This document shows positions 1 through 6,714 of a stretch of DNA of 7,995 nt, piece by piece (the stretch's first letter is position 1; every line of letters begins with the position of its first letter). The notes under the pieces were generated by a model, which saw only the letters and a list, made by a program, of their open reading frames with translations, made no database searches and was not told the DNA's origin. This stretch comes from an uncultured Clostridia bacterium (GTDB taxonomy: Bacteria > Bacillota > Clostridia > Peptostreptococcales > Acidaminobacteraceae). The translations under genes and the position numbers were made by a program. The stretch is taken from assembly GCA_937880545.1 (NCBI GenBank), contig CALFKA010000228.1, positions 1 through 7,995 on the forward strand, given 5' to 3'.

Positions 1-1526
1 CCCCTTCTCAGAACCGTGCCAGCTTTTGCTCCGGTATGTACTCCATTTTCTGCCGTCAAAACGCCGTTAACATATACTTGTTTTATGCCTTGGCATACTT
101 GCTGTGGCTTGAAAAAAGTAGGTGTGTCCTGCAATCCTTTAAAGTCAAAGATCAGCAGGTCTGCTTTCATACCTCTTTTTATCAGACCTCTGTCCGCCAA
201 GCCAATGCGAGCGGCAGGAAACCCGGTTTGCCTGAACACGGCGTGTTCTAGGGAAAAAAGTTTTCGCTCTCTACAGTAATGTGTCAGGGTGCGGACGAAA
301 GCACCGTAATTGCGAGGATGCGGCATCCCTGGATTATTCATGGATATGGCACTACCGTCTGAGCCCGTCATCACGAAATCTCTCGTCATGATATATTCAA
401 TATCTTCTTCACACATATTGAAGTGAATTTCTCCGACATGATTCTTCTCCGCAAGCAGGATATCCATGAGGGCTTCCGATCCGCTTGCTTTCCCAAGAGC
501 CTTCGCAATATCAGCTACCGATTTTCCGACCATCCAAGAATTCTCTTTGGTATTTAGATAGGAGACGTGAATCTCATCCCAATGGTTGCTGTGGGCTTCT
601 TCGCATGCTTTGATAATCTTCCCTCGCGTGATAGGATCACGCAGACGCTCAAACAATGCTTCATCTCCCCCATCAAAGGCCCAAGAAGGTAAGTTGGCAG
701 AAAGATTTGTCGCAGATGCATTGTAGGGATACTGATCTGCTGTAACATCACGTCCTCTTCGACGTGCTTCTTCCATTAAAGCTATAGTTGTTTTACAACT
801 CACTCGCCAATCAGGACTATAAATAACCTTATGATGAGAGACATGAAGGGGCACCTCAGCCATCTCAGCTATTTCCAAAGCTTCTTTTATACCCTCCACT
901 ACCGTGGGTCCCTCGCCACGAATATGTGTAGAATAATAAGCTCCATATCGGGAGGCAGTCTTGACAATTTCTGCTATTTCTTCTGTACTACTGAAACACC
1001 CGGGAGGATAAATGAGCCCGGTAGAAATACCAAATGCTCCTTCCTGTAAGGCTTCTTCTGCATAGGCTCGCATGGCATCCATTTGCTGTTCGGTAGCCTG
1101 TTTTGAAGAGTATCCCATGACAGATGCACGAATTGCTCCCTGCCCCACGAGCATGGCAAAGTTAACAGATGTGTCTATCCTGCTCATAGCTCCTAGGTAT
1201 TCACCCATACGGCTATACTTCGCATCAACAGAGGCGGACGGAACCACCGACAACCCACAGTTTCCAGCGATTTCCGTCGTAATTCCCTGGTGAATTCTGC
1301 TCTCCGCCAAGGGATTATCTGCCAGCGTATCATCGGAGTGCGAGTGAATGTCAATGAAACCAGGAGATACATAGAAATCCTGTGCATCAACTGATGCAAG
1401 GGACTGCTCATCAGAAAACTTCCCGATTCCAACAATCTCATCTCCGATTATTGCTAGATCCCCCCGATACCATGGTGCACCGGTTCCATCGAGAATACGA
1501 CCATTCTTTATCAGTAAATCATACAT
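1..1526 (-). CDS. N-acyl-D-amino-acid deacylase (D-aminoacylase-type amidohydrolase), 3' end cut by window edge
   Basis: A continuous frame of 508 codons runs from the ATG at 1526 to the left edge with no stop. The family hydrolyses N-acyl-D-amino acids to a carboxylate and the free D-amino acid, using zinc in a TIM-barrel amidohydrolase fold. Visible residues: N-terminal small beta domain (MYDLLIKNGRILDGTG, 1-16), metal motif HSHSD (H61, H63), the family's cysteine ligand C90 in AGNCG, H201 in STHIRGEG, H231 in VSHHK, TADQYPY (263-269), and the catalytic-type aspartate D390 in TGSDGSA. The 30-residue spacing of H201 and H231 and the C90 position fit D-aminoacylase. The C-terminal beta strand (VYVNGVLTAENG, then GTVLRR at the edge) is normally where these proteins end, so only a few codons are probably missing. 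The start overlaps the malY-like stop by 8 bases and has GGAAAGAG at 1533-1540, 6 bases upstream. No signal peptide, so cytoplasmic. The acyl group and the amino acid specificity cannot be read from the sequence; the family also includes acyl-D-Glu and acyl-D-Asp enzymes. Confidence 0.9.
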   Translation of the reverse strand, partial: MYDLLIKNGRILDGTGAPWYRGDLAIIGDEIVGIGKFSDEQSLASVDAQDFYVSPGFIDIHSHSDDTLADNPLAESRIHQGITTEIAGNCGLSVVPSASVDAKYSRMGEYLGAMSRIDTSVNFAMLVGQGAIRASVMGYSSKQATEQQMDAMRAYAEEALQEGAFGISTGLIYPPGCFSSTEEIAEIVKTASRYGAYYSTHIRGEGPTVVEGIKEALEIAEMAEVPLHVSHHKVIYSPDWRVSCKTTIALMEEARRRGRDVTADQYPYNASATNLSANLPSWAFDGGDEALFERLRDPITRGKIIKACEEAHSNHWDEIHVSYLNTKENSWMVGKSVADIAKALGKASGSEALMDILLAEKNHVGEIHFNMCEEDIEYIMTRDFVMTGSDGSAISMNNPGMPHPRNYGAFVRTLTHYCRERKLFSLEHAVFRQTGFPAARIGLADRGLIKRGMKADLLIFDFKGLQDTPTFFKPQQVCQGIKQVYVNGVLTAENGVHTGAKAGTVLRR

Positions 1527-2724
1527 TGTTTACTCTTTCCGTTTTCTCTTTTTCCCAGGCATCTCTCCACTTCTCGAGAGCCCTCTCAAGAACCCTTCTA
1601 GGGGTAGCCAGGTTGATCCTTACCCACCCATCATTTCCCGGTCCGAATTCATCACCCCAGGATAGCGCAAGACCCGCTTTCTGCACAAAGAAAGCTTTTA
1701 GACTCTCATTGTCTAGCCCCATCTCGCTGCAGTCCAGCCAAAGCAGAAATGTCGCCTGAGAGTCTGTTGCTCTGATCTCCGGAAGAAACTCCTCAAGGAA
1801 CTGATTGAGGAAGAGCTTGTTCTGGTTGACATACTCTATACACTCATCAAGCCAACTCTGTGCTCTTGAATAGGCAGCTTGCACGGCCACGGAACCAAAA
1901 AGGGTATCGAGCCTAGTCTGAGCCACTTCCATCTCTTCTAGGAAAGCTTCTCTCAGATGCTTATCGGGAATAATAAGGCTACTCATAGCCAAGCCACCCA
2001 GGTTAAACCCCTTGTTGGTCGAATACGCCATGACACACCCCGGCACTTCACGTGCGCTTGCCGCTCCAGCAGGAATGTGTTTGTAGTCTAGGAAAATAAA
2101 ATCCGCATAGATCTCATCCGAGAGCACAAGAACGCCTTCTTCTTCGCAGCACTCCATCATTGAGCAGAGTTCTTCTTTTGTAAAAACTTTTCCGGTGGGG
2201 TTGTTCGGATTGCAAAGGATAAAAGCCTTGATTCCCTCTATTTTGATTGTTTTCCTGAATGATTCAGGGTCGCAATGGTAGCGAGTACCATCATGAATTA
2301 GAGGTTCAAATACCGGAATACGCCCACTTTTTTCGACGATATCAACCAGAGATCCATAATTCGGCGAATGTAACAGCACCTTGTCTCCAGGGTTCGTTGC
2401 AATCTTTAATAGGACATAAAACGCATTGATGAGACCTGGCGGACAAAAGCAGAGCCACTCTACAGGGAAATAGTAATCATGTCGATTTTGAAGATATTGA
2501 TGAACTATCTCATATACCTTCCCGGGTCTTCCTGTGTAGCCATAGATGGGATGATTCGCTCTCTCCTGAATCGCTTCAACGATCTCAGGAGCACAGGCAA
2601 AATCCATATCCGCCACCCAAAGAGGGATAACATCTTCTCTGCCGAAATACTGTAGATTCATATCCCATTTGAAACTATCGGTGTTATGACGGTCGATGAG
2701 CTCATCAAAGTTATATTTTTTCAT
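1519..2724 (-). CDS. MalY/PatB-type PLP-dependent aminotransferase-fold enzyme (probable C-S beta-lyase)
   Basis: A 401-residue class I/II aminotransferase-fold protein. MalY/PatB members cleave cystathionine and other cysteine S-conjugates to a thiol plus 2-aminoacrylate, which decays to pyruvate and ammonia. The opening MKKYNFDELIDRHNTDSFKW is typical of MalY/PatB and favours the start at 2724 over the ATG at 2736, which would add four residues. Visible: VADMDF (37-42), YGYTGRP (61-67), NPNNPTG (172-178, N175 contacts PLP), DEIY (203-206), Schiff-base lysine K238 in STNKGFN, and the carboxylate-binding arginine R369 in WVRINLATP. GGTGAGAGGA lies directly against the ATG, a crowded ribosome site; neither start has ideal spacing. 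It lies 28 bases after ridA and overlaps the deacylase by 8 bases. Oddities: the lysine is flanked by N and G where S/T and T/A are usual, and PPGLINA (95-101) replaces the usual PGV motif. It could instead be an aminotransferase; family membership is sure, the reaction is not. Confidence 0.88.
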   Translation of the reverse strand: MKKYNFDELIDRHNTDSFKWDMNLQYFGREDVIPLWVADMDFACAPEIVEAIQERANHPIYGYTGRPGKVYEIVHQYLQNRHDYYFPVEWLCFCPPGLINAFYVLLKIATNPGDKVLLHSPNYGSLVDIVEKSGRIPVFEPLIHDGTRYHCDPESFRKTIKIEGIKAFILCNPNNPTGKVFTKEELCSMMECCEEEGVLVLSDEIYADFIFLDYKHIPAGAASAREVPGCVMAYSTNKGFNLGGLAMSSLIIPDKHLREAFLEEMEVAQTRLDTLFGSVAVQAAYSRAQSWLDECIEYVNQNKLFLNQFLEEFLPEIRATDSQATFLLWLDCSEMGLDNESLKAFFVQKAGLALSWGDEFGPGNDGWVRINLATPRRVLERALEKWRDAWEKEKTERVNNV

Positions 2725-2752
2725 TCCTCTCACCATGTCCTGTGACCGAATC

Positions 2753-3124
2753 CTAAACGGAAGCGATCGCTTCGATTTCTATCAATGCTCCTTTTGGGAG
2801 AGCGCTGACCTCTACACAGCATCTGGCAGGAAACCTCTCTTTAAAAAAACTACGATATACTTCATCAATTTTGGGGAACGCCGACATATCACGGATGAAC
2901 AAGGTGCATTTGATGACACGTTCCATACTGCTCCCCGCCTCTTCCACGATCGCCTGAATATTTTTCATTGCCTGCGCTGTCTGCTCCCCTATATCTTCAC
3001 TCATTTCTGATGTGACGGGATTAAGCGGCAGCTGACCGGAAGTAAATAACAGCCCACGATCGACGACTGCCTGGACATAGGCGCCTACAGCTTTTGGTGC
3101 TTTTTCTGAGTGAATGGCTTGCAT
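2753..3124 (-). CDS. ridA: RidA family reactive enamine/imine deaminase
   Basis: A 123-residue protein of full family length (YjgF/YER057c/UK114). RidA trimers hydrolyse enamines and imines such as 2-aminoacrylate, released by PLP enzymes, to 2-keto acids and ammonia. Visible residues: AVGAYVQAV near the N terminus with Y16 (E. coli Tyr17 equivalent), TSGQLPLNP (28-36), the ligand-carboxylate arginine R101 in ARCCVEV, and E116 in IEIEAIAS, 15 residues after the arginine as in E. coli RidA. These are the residues of the catalytically competent RidA subgroup, not the Rid groups lacking the arginine. The start is fixed by AGGAGGA at 3129-3135 and by homology from the first residues. It lies directly upstream of a MalY-like PLP enzyme, the kind that makes its substrate, so a protective or pathway role in this cluster is likely. 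Some family members act on pathway-specific imines instead, so a specialised role is possible. The gene follows a 140-base gap with two stem-loops. Confidence 0.93.
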   Translation of the reverse strand: MQAIHSEKAPKAVGAYVQAVVDRGLLFTSGQLPLNPVTSEMSEDIGEQTAQAMKNIQAIVEEAGSSMERVIKCTLFIRDMSAFPKIDEVYRSFFKERFPARCCVEVSALPKGALIEIEAIASV

Positions 3125-3128
3125 AAGA

Positions 3129-3135
3129 TCCTCCT
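3129..3135 (-). promoter_or_regulatory. Strong ribosome binding site of ridA
   Basis: AGGAGGA on the minus strand, about 5 bases before the ridA ATG at 3124. It is the closest to consensus in the window and follows an A-rich leader, fitting independent and efficient initiation rather than coupling to the gene before it. Confidence 0.75.
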
Positions 3136-3168
3136 GAATATTTTTGTTTTCGTATTAATTAGCTCAAC

Positions 3169-3188
3169 ATCGCCTTTATGCAGGCGAT
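3169..3188 (-). promoter_or_regulatory. Stem-loop in the ridA leader
   Basis: Perfect 7-base inverted repeat ATCGCCT (3169-3175) / AGGCGAT (3182-3188) around a 6-base loop. On the minus strand it is followed by an AT-rich stretch (TTGAGCTAATTAATACG and on) up to the ridA ribosome site. No U-tract directly follows, so it is not a canonical terminator. TTGAGC with A/T-rich bases about 17 further on could be a weak promoter, but no good -10 box is seen. Function unknown; chance remains possible for a stem this short. Confidence 0.35.
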
Positions 3189-3206
3189 AGTTAGTGTGAA
3201 AGGATG

Positions 3207-3237
3207 CCTGCTCACGGTAAAGTCATCCGTGAGCAGG
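3207..3237 (-). terminator. 11-bp stem-loop after the serine hydrolase gene (possible terminator or mRNA-processing hairpin)
   Basis: Perfect 11-base inverted repeat CCTGCTCACGG (3207-3217) / CCGTGAGCAGG (3227-3237) with a 9-base loop, 28 bases past the serine hydrolase stop on the minus strand. The stem is GC-rich enough to form in RNA. On the minus strand it is followed by CATCCTTTCAC, not a run of T, so intrinsic termination would be weak or partial. It could instead protect the 3' end of the upstream message and set different levels for the transporter and enzyme parts. The stem itself is certain; its role is inferred. A palindromic protein-binding site is an alternative. Confidence 0.4.
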
Positions 3238-3264
3238 ACTAAGGAGGGTATGATAAACGAATTA

Positions 3265-4662
3265 TTAGCTACTCTCTTTATTGCTCTCTCTATACGCATC
3301 GTAATTTCCTGGACTTACGATGAGTAGTTCGCGGAACTTATTTCTGGCTACTTCTTTTTGTCCTGAGGATGCCAGTAATTGCGCTTCTAAGGTAAGTATC
3401 AACGGATCCCCGGGGAATCGGATCTGCGCTTGCGTTAATATTGATTGTGCGCTGTCGAACTCTTTTTCTTCGATCAGCAAATTCATCAGGCGTGAAATAT
3501 CTTTTTTTATGCTGACTTCCTCACGACGACTCATCAGTACTGACATGCTTTCTTTCAGATCAGAAGCATTTTTCTCGCGGACAGCTCTGATGACTCTTCC
3601 TCTGTAAGAGGGTATCATTGGCGACAATGGTTCATCACTGAGAAATGCCAGCATCAATGATGTCAACTGGTCTACATCCACGTAGTCAGCGTTGCACATA
3701 AAGACAGCACCCGCCCTTTTTCCCGGTAGAATGATCAGCTTTGTATTAAACCCAGTATCTCCTCCACTATGGTAGTGAATTGGCTCTCCTTTATACTCAG
3801 AAAGGAACCATCCCAGTCCCATATACGTTGGCGGTTCTTCAGATATCTGTTGAACAGGTTGCAGAAATTTGTTGATTGTCTTTCGTTTAATGAACTCTTC
3901 TTCACCCTCTGTATAAAAACGTATAAATCGAACGAGATCCTCTGTACAGGAATGTAGAGAAGAGCAGGGAGCATGCATGCGATTATAAGGATATACGTCA
4001 CTCACAGTCACTCCCACATTGTTTTTTGTTGTCATGACATGTGGTGATGCAGCATTGTCGTCGGATATGTCAGACTTTAAAAATGTACTGCGATGCATCT
4101 TGAGAGGTTGCAGTACCAATTCTTCTACCGCTTTTTCAAAAGACGCTCCATATACTTTGGAAATCACATCTCCTAATACATCATAGAGAGTGTTGTTGTA
4201 ATAGAATTGTTGATCTGGCTCCAGTAACCTCTCCACATGGCCCAGGCTCCTGACATAACGCTCGAGAGCTCCTTCGTCAGATATCTCTTTTTCCCACTCT
4301 GAGTCATCAGTATATGTGAGTCCGGAAGTATGACTGAGGGCTCGTCGAATTGTGATTTCCCGCTCCTTGCCATCTGCTATTGTGAAATAGGGAAGGACTT
4401 CGCCGATGGAACTATCCAGTTGAATCTTCCCTTTTTCCACCAGACACATCATTGCTGTTGCCAGCATGGTTTTTGAAACAGAAGCCATATGGAAGATCGT
4501 ATTCTGATTAACCTTTTCTTTAGATGCTATACTTCTTACGCCAAAACTGCGAAGTAGAGTTTCTTTGCCCTTTACAATTCCTACAGCCATACCGGGGACA
4601 CCTTCTTCTCGGATATACTCCTTTAATATCTCCTCTAGTTTGAGGACGCTATCTTTATTCAT
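3265..4662 (-). CDS. Beta-lactamase-fold serine hydrolase with TPR-like C-terminal tail, cytoplasmic
   Basis: A 465-residue penicillin-recognising serine hydrolase (beta-lactamase / class C, esterase and D-aminopeptidase superfamily). Motifs: nucleophile S61 and base K64 in MASVSKT (SxxK), Y155-N156-N157 in YYNNTLYDVLG (YxN), and H298-S-G300 in YHSGGDTGF (the third motif, HxG where penicillin-binding proteins have KTG). RALSHTSGL (107-115) is a further family signature. The catalytic domain ends near residue 340; the rest is a polar helical extension whose last 65 residues (EFDSAQSILTQAQ..., then a repeat-like KFRELLIVSPGN) resemble two TPR helix pairs. There is no signal peptide or membrane segment, unusual for relatives that act on cell wall, so it probably acts on an imported compound. 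The start at 4662 (not 4710, which lies inside dppF) is set by AGGAGA at 4672-4677. It overlaps dppF by 8 bases. Peptidase, amidase or esterase activity cannot be separated by sequence. Confidence 0.88.
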   Translation of the reverse strand: MNKDSVLKLEEILKEYIREEGVPGMAVGIVKGKETLLRSFGVRSIASKEKVNQNTIFHMASVSKTMLATAMMCLVEKGKIQLDSSIGEVLPYFTIADGKEREITIRRALSHTSGLTYTDDSEWEKEISDEGALERYVRSLGHVERLLEPDQQFYYNNTLYDVLGDVISKVYGASFEKAVEELVLQPLKMHRSTFLKSDISDDNAASPHVMTTKNNVGVTVSDVYPYNRMHAPCSSLHSCTEDLVRFIRFYTEGEEEFIKRKTINKFLQPVQQISEEPPTYMGLGWFLSEYKGEPIHYHSGGDTGFNTKLIILPGKRAGAVFMCNADYVDVDQLTSLMLAFLSDEPLSPMIPSYRGRVIRAVREKNASDLKESMSVLMSRREEVSIKKDISRLMNLLIEEKEFDSAQSILTQAQIRFPGDPLILTLEAQLLASSGQKEVARNKFRELLIVSPGNYDAYRESNKESS

Positions 4663-5683
4663 CGATACTTGTCTCCTGACCTGTCGAAGTGTAGAGATGG
4701 CAACGTACACGGTGACCGGGTGATAATGTTACATATTCCGGTCGTACATTTTTGCAGATCTCCATCGCTTTGTCACACCGGGATGCAAAAAGACAACCGG
4801 GTGGTAAATGAATCGGACTGGGGATCTCTCCTTCCAGCGCAATTGGAGCAAATTCTCCTTCCTTTTCAATTTTTGGGACTGCTGAAAACAGAAGTTGTGT
4901 ATAGGGATGGGCGGGTGCATCGAAAACATTCTCTTTCGGCCCCTCTTCTACAATCATTCCCAGATACATAATCCCCATTCTGTCGCTGATGTGTCGAACC
5001 ACTGAGAGGTCATGGGCGATAAACAAATAGGAAAAACCATACTCATCTTTCAGATCCATGAGAAGATTGAGAATCTGCGCCTGAATAGATACATCCAACG
5101 CAGAAACAGGTTCATCCGCAATGATGAGCTGAGGATCTACCGCTAAAGCCCTAGCTATCCCAATGCGCTGTCTTTGACCACCGCTAAATTGATGAGGATA
5201 TCTGTCAGCCTGATCCGACGAGATACCCACTCTTTCGAGGATGGACTTGGCTCGATCAATTGCTGCTTTTTTTGTCGACTCTATTTTGTGAAAGAGGATC
5301 GGTTCGGTAATGATATCTATAATCCTCTGGCGCGGATTGAGCGAGGCATAAGGGTCCTGGAAGATCATCTGCATTTCTTTTCTGTATGGAAGCATTCTTC
5401 TCGCCGACAGATGGGTGATGTCATCTCCTAGAAACCGGACACTTCCCCCTTTAGGTTCAATCAGCTTGACAATCGTGCGCGCAGTACTGGACTTTCCACA
5501 CCCGCTCTCACCCACCAGGCTATATACCTCACCGGCATCAATATGAAAGCTTACATCATTAACAGCGTGGACTCTCTTTTCGTTGATAGAAATTTTTCCC
5601 TCTTTGATGGAGAACTTGTCGAGCAAATCAACAGAAAGTTCAAAATATTGAATCAGGTTATTGACTTCAAGAACCCGGCTCAT
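4655..5683 (-). CDS. Oligopeptide/dipeptide ABC transporter ATP-binding protein, DppF/OppF type
   Basis: A 342-residue ATPase, one of the two motor subunits that power peptide import at the inner face of the membrane. Motifs in order: Walker A GESGCGKS (58-65), Q-loop Q109 in FQDPYASLNP, signature FSGGQRQR (166-173), Walker B LIIADEP with D190 and E191, and H-loop H224 in IAHDLS. A C-terminal oligopeptide-type extension (from about 258, HPYTQLL) carries cysteines C297, C303, C310 and C328 spaced x5, x6, x17, the pattern tied to a [4Fe-4S] cluster in some DppD-type ATPases. A short insert at about 15-36 between the first beta strands is usual for DppF. The start at 5683 is chosen because it makes an ATGA overlap with the dppD stop and has GAGGAG 5 bases upstream; the in-frame ATG at 5719 lies inside dppD. 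Partner of the DppD-type ATPase. The transported solute is not deducible. Confidence 0.95.
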   Translation of the reverse strand: MSRVLEVNNLIQYFELSVDLLDKFSIKEGKISINEKRVHAVNDVSFHIDAGEVYSLVGESGCGKSSTARTIVKLIEPKGGSVRFLGDDITHLSARRMLPYRKEMQMIFQDPYASLNPRQRIIDIITEPILFHKIESTKKAAIDRAKSILERVGISSDQADRYPHQFSGGQRQRIGIARALAVDPQLIIADEPVSALDVSIQAQILNLLMDLKDEYGFSYLFIAHDLSVVRHISDRMGIMYLGMIVEEGPKENVFDAPAHPYTQLLFSAVPKIEKEGEFAPIALEGEIPSPIHLPPGCLFASRCDKAMEICKNVRPEYVTLSPGHRVRCHLYTSTGQETSIDE

Positions 5684-6714
5684 AGTCGCTCCTCTCTGTC
5701 CCATAATGGAAAATGACATGACACCATTTGCTCAGGTCGCAGCTCACGTGGATCAGGATCTACTTCTATACAGATTTCCTGACAGTAACGACATCGAGTT
5801 GAGAACTTACACCCTTTTGGCAATTCCAGCATATTAGGGACATTTCCAGGAATCTGGTACAAACGTTCTTTGTCTCTATTCATTCTAGGAATGCACTCCA
5901 GTAATCCTACAGTATACGGATGCAGAGGCCGTTCAATAATATCATCACGACTCCCCTGCTCCATAATCTTGCCGCTGTACATAACAACAATTCTGTCCGC
6001 CAACTGTGAAACAACGGCGAGATCATGGGTAATCAGCATCAGTGCCATATCCTTCTTGCGCACCAGATCATACATCAGATGAAGTACTTGCGCTTGGATA
6101 GTTACATCCAGTGCTGTTGTCGGTTCATCTGCAATAATCAGTTTCGGATCCGCTGCCATCGCAATGGCTACGATAACTCTCTGACGCATGCCGCCGCTGA
6201 ATTGATGCGGATACATTTTGAGCGCTTCTTCGGGATTGTGTATCCGCACTTGCTGGAGAAGTCTCACACATCTTTCATGTCGATCATGAGACGAAAGCTG
6301 AGGCGCATGTAAAATCAACATCTCTTCCATCTGCTGCTTAATCGTATAGAGAGGATTTAGGGATGTCATGGGGTCCTGAAAAACCATTGAGATCTCTTTC
6401 CCCCGTACCTTCATCATCCTTTTTTCATCCACCTTGTGGATGTCTTCTCTGTCAAAGAGAATGTGGTCTGCGTTTACCACACCCGGGCTTTCCACCAGTC
6501 CCATGATCGAAAAACTGGTCACAGACTTGCCACTGCCCGATTCACCCACAATACCTATCACCTCTCCCTTCTTAACATTAAAACTGATCCCATCAACCGC
6601 TTTGATGAGTCCTCGGAAAGTGTGAAAGTAAGTCTTCAGATTTTTGACATCGAGAAGCACCGATCCGTCAGAGACTTTCGATGATACATGTTTAACTTCA
6701 TTATGATTCATCAT
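5680..6714 (-). CDS. Oligopeptide/dipeptide ABC transporter ATP-binding protein, DppD/OppD type
   Basis: A 344-residue ATPase forming the second nucleotide-binding subunit of the importer. Motifs: Walker A GESGSGKS (57-64), Q-loop Q113 in FQDPMTSLNP, signature FSGGMRQR (172-179; the M after SGG is typical of OppD/DppD and separates it from the DppF-type neighbour), Walker B LIIADEP with D196 and E197, and H-loop H230 in ITHDLA. The C-terminal oligopeptide domain begins near HPYTVGLL (265-272) and holds C302, C308, C315 and C333 spaced x5, x6, x17, plus an extra C311: a probable [4Fe-4S] site. The start at 6714 overlaps the dppC stop as ATGA and has GAGG about 5 bases upstream; an adjacent second ATG at 6711 would remove one residue. 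The polar N-terminal 18 residues are not part of the ATPase fold. Expected to act as a heterodimer with the DppF-type protein. Confidence 0.95.
   Translation of the reverse strand: MMNHNEVKHVSSKVSDGSVLLDVKNLKTYFHTFRGLIKAVDGISFNVKKGEVIGIVGESGSGKSVTSFSIMGLVESPGVVNADHILFDREDIHKVDEKRMMKVRGKEISMVFQDPMTSLNPLYTIKQQMEEMLILHAPQLSSHDRHERCVRLLQQVRIHNPEEALKMYPHQFSGGMRQRVIVAIAMAADPKLIIADEPTTALDVTIQAQVLHLMYDLVRKKDMALMLITHDLAVVSQLADRIVVMYSGKIMEQGSRDDIIERPLHPYTVGLLECIPRMNRDKERLYQIPGNVPNMLELPKGCKFSTRCRYCQEICIEVDPDPRELRPEQMVSCHFPLWDREERL

Noticed and set aside
1382..1759. 125-codon plus-strand reading frame
   Set aside because: It lies opposite the malY-like and deacylase genes, both with clear family motifs, and its Ser/His/Leu-rich translation resembles no known family.
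2696..3010. 104-codon plus-strand reading frame
   Set aside because: It is antisense to ridA and the start of the malY-like gene and has no ribosome site or recognisable domain.
3735..4001. 88-codon minus-strand reading frame
   Set aside because: It is an alternative frame inside the serine hydrolase gene, which carries the YxN and HxG motifs in its own frame.
4663..4710. Longer N terminus for the serine hydrolase starting at 4710
   Set aside because: It would lie wholly inside dppF, and the ATG at 4662 has a proper AGGAGA site and matches where the family's sequence begins.
5684..5719. Longer N terminus for the DppF-type ATPase starting at 5719
   Set aside because: The extra 12 residues overlap dppD and lack family similarity; the 5683 start gives an ATGA overlap and a well-placed GAGGAG.
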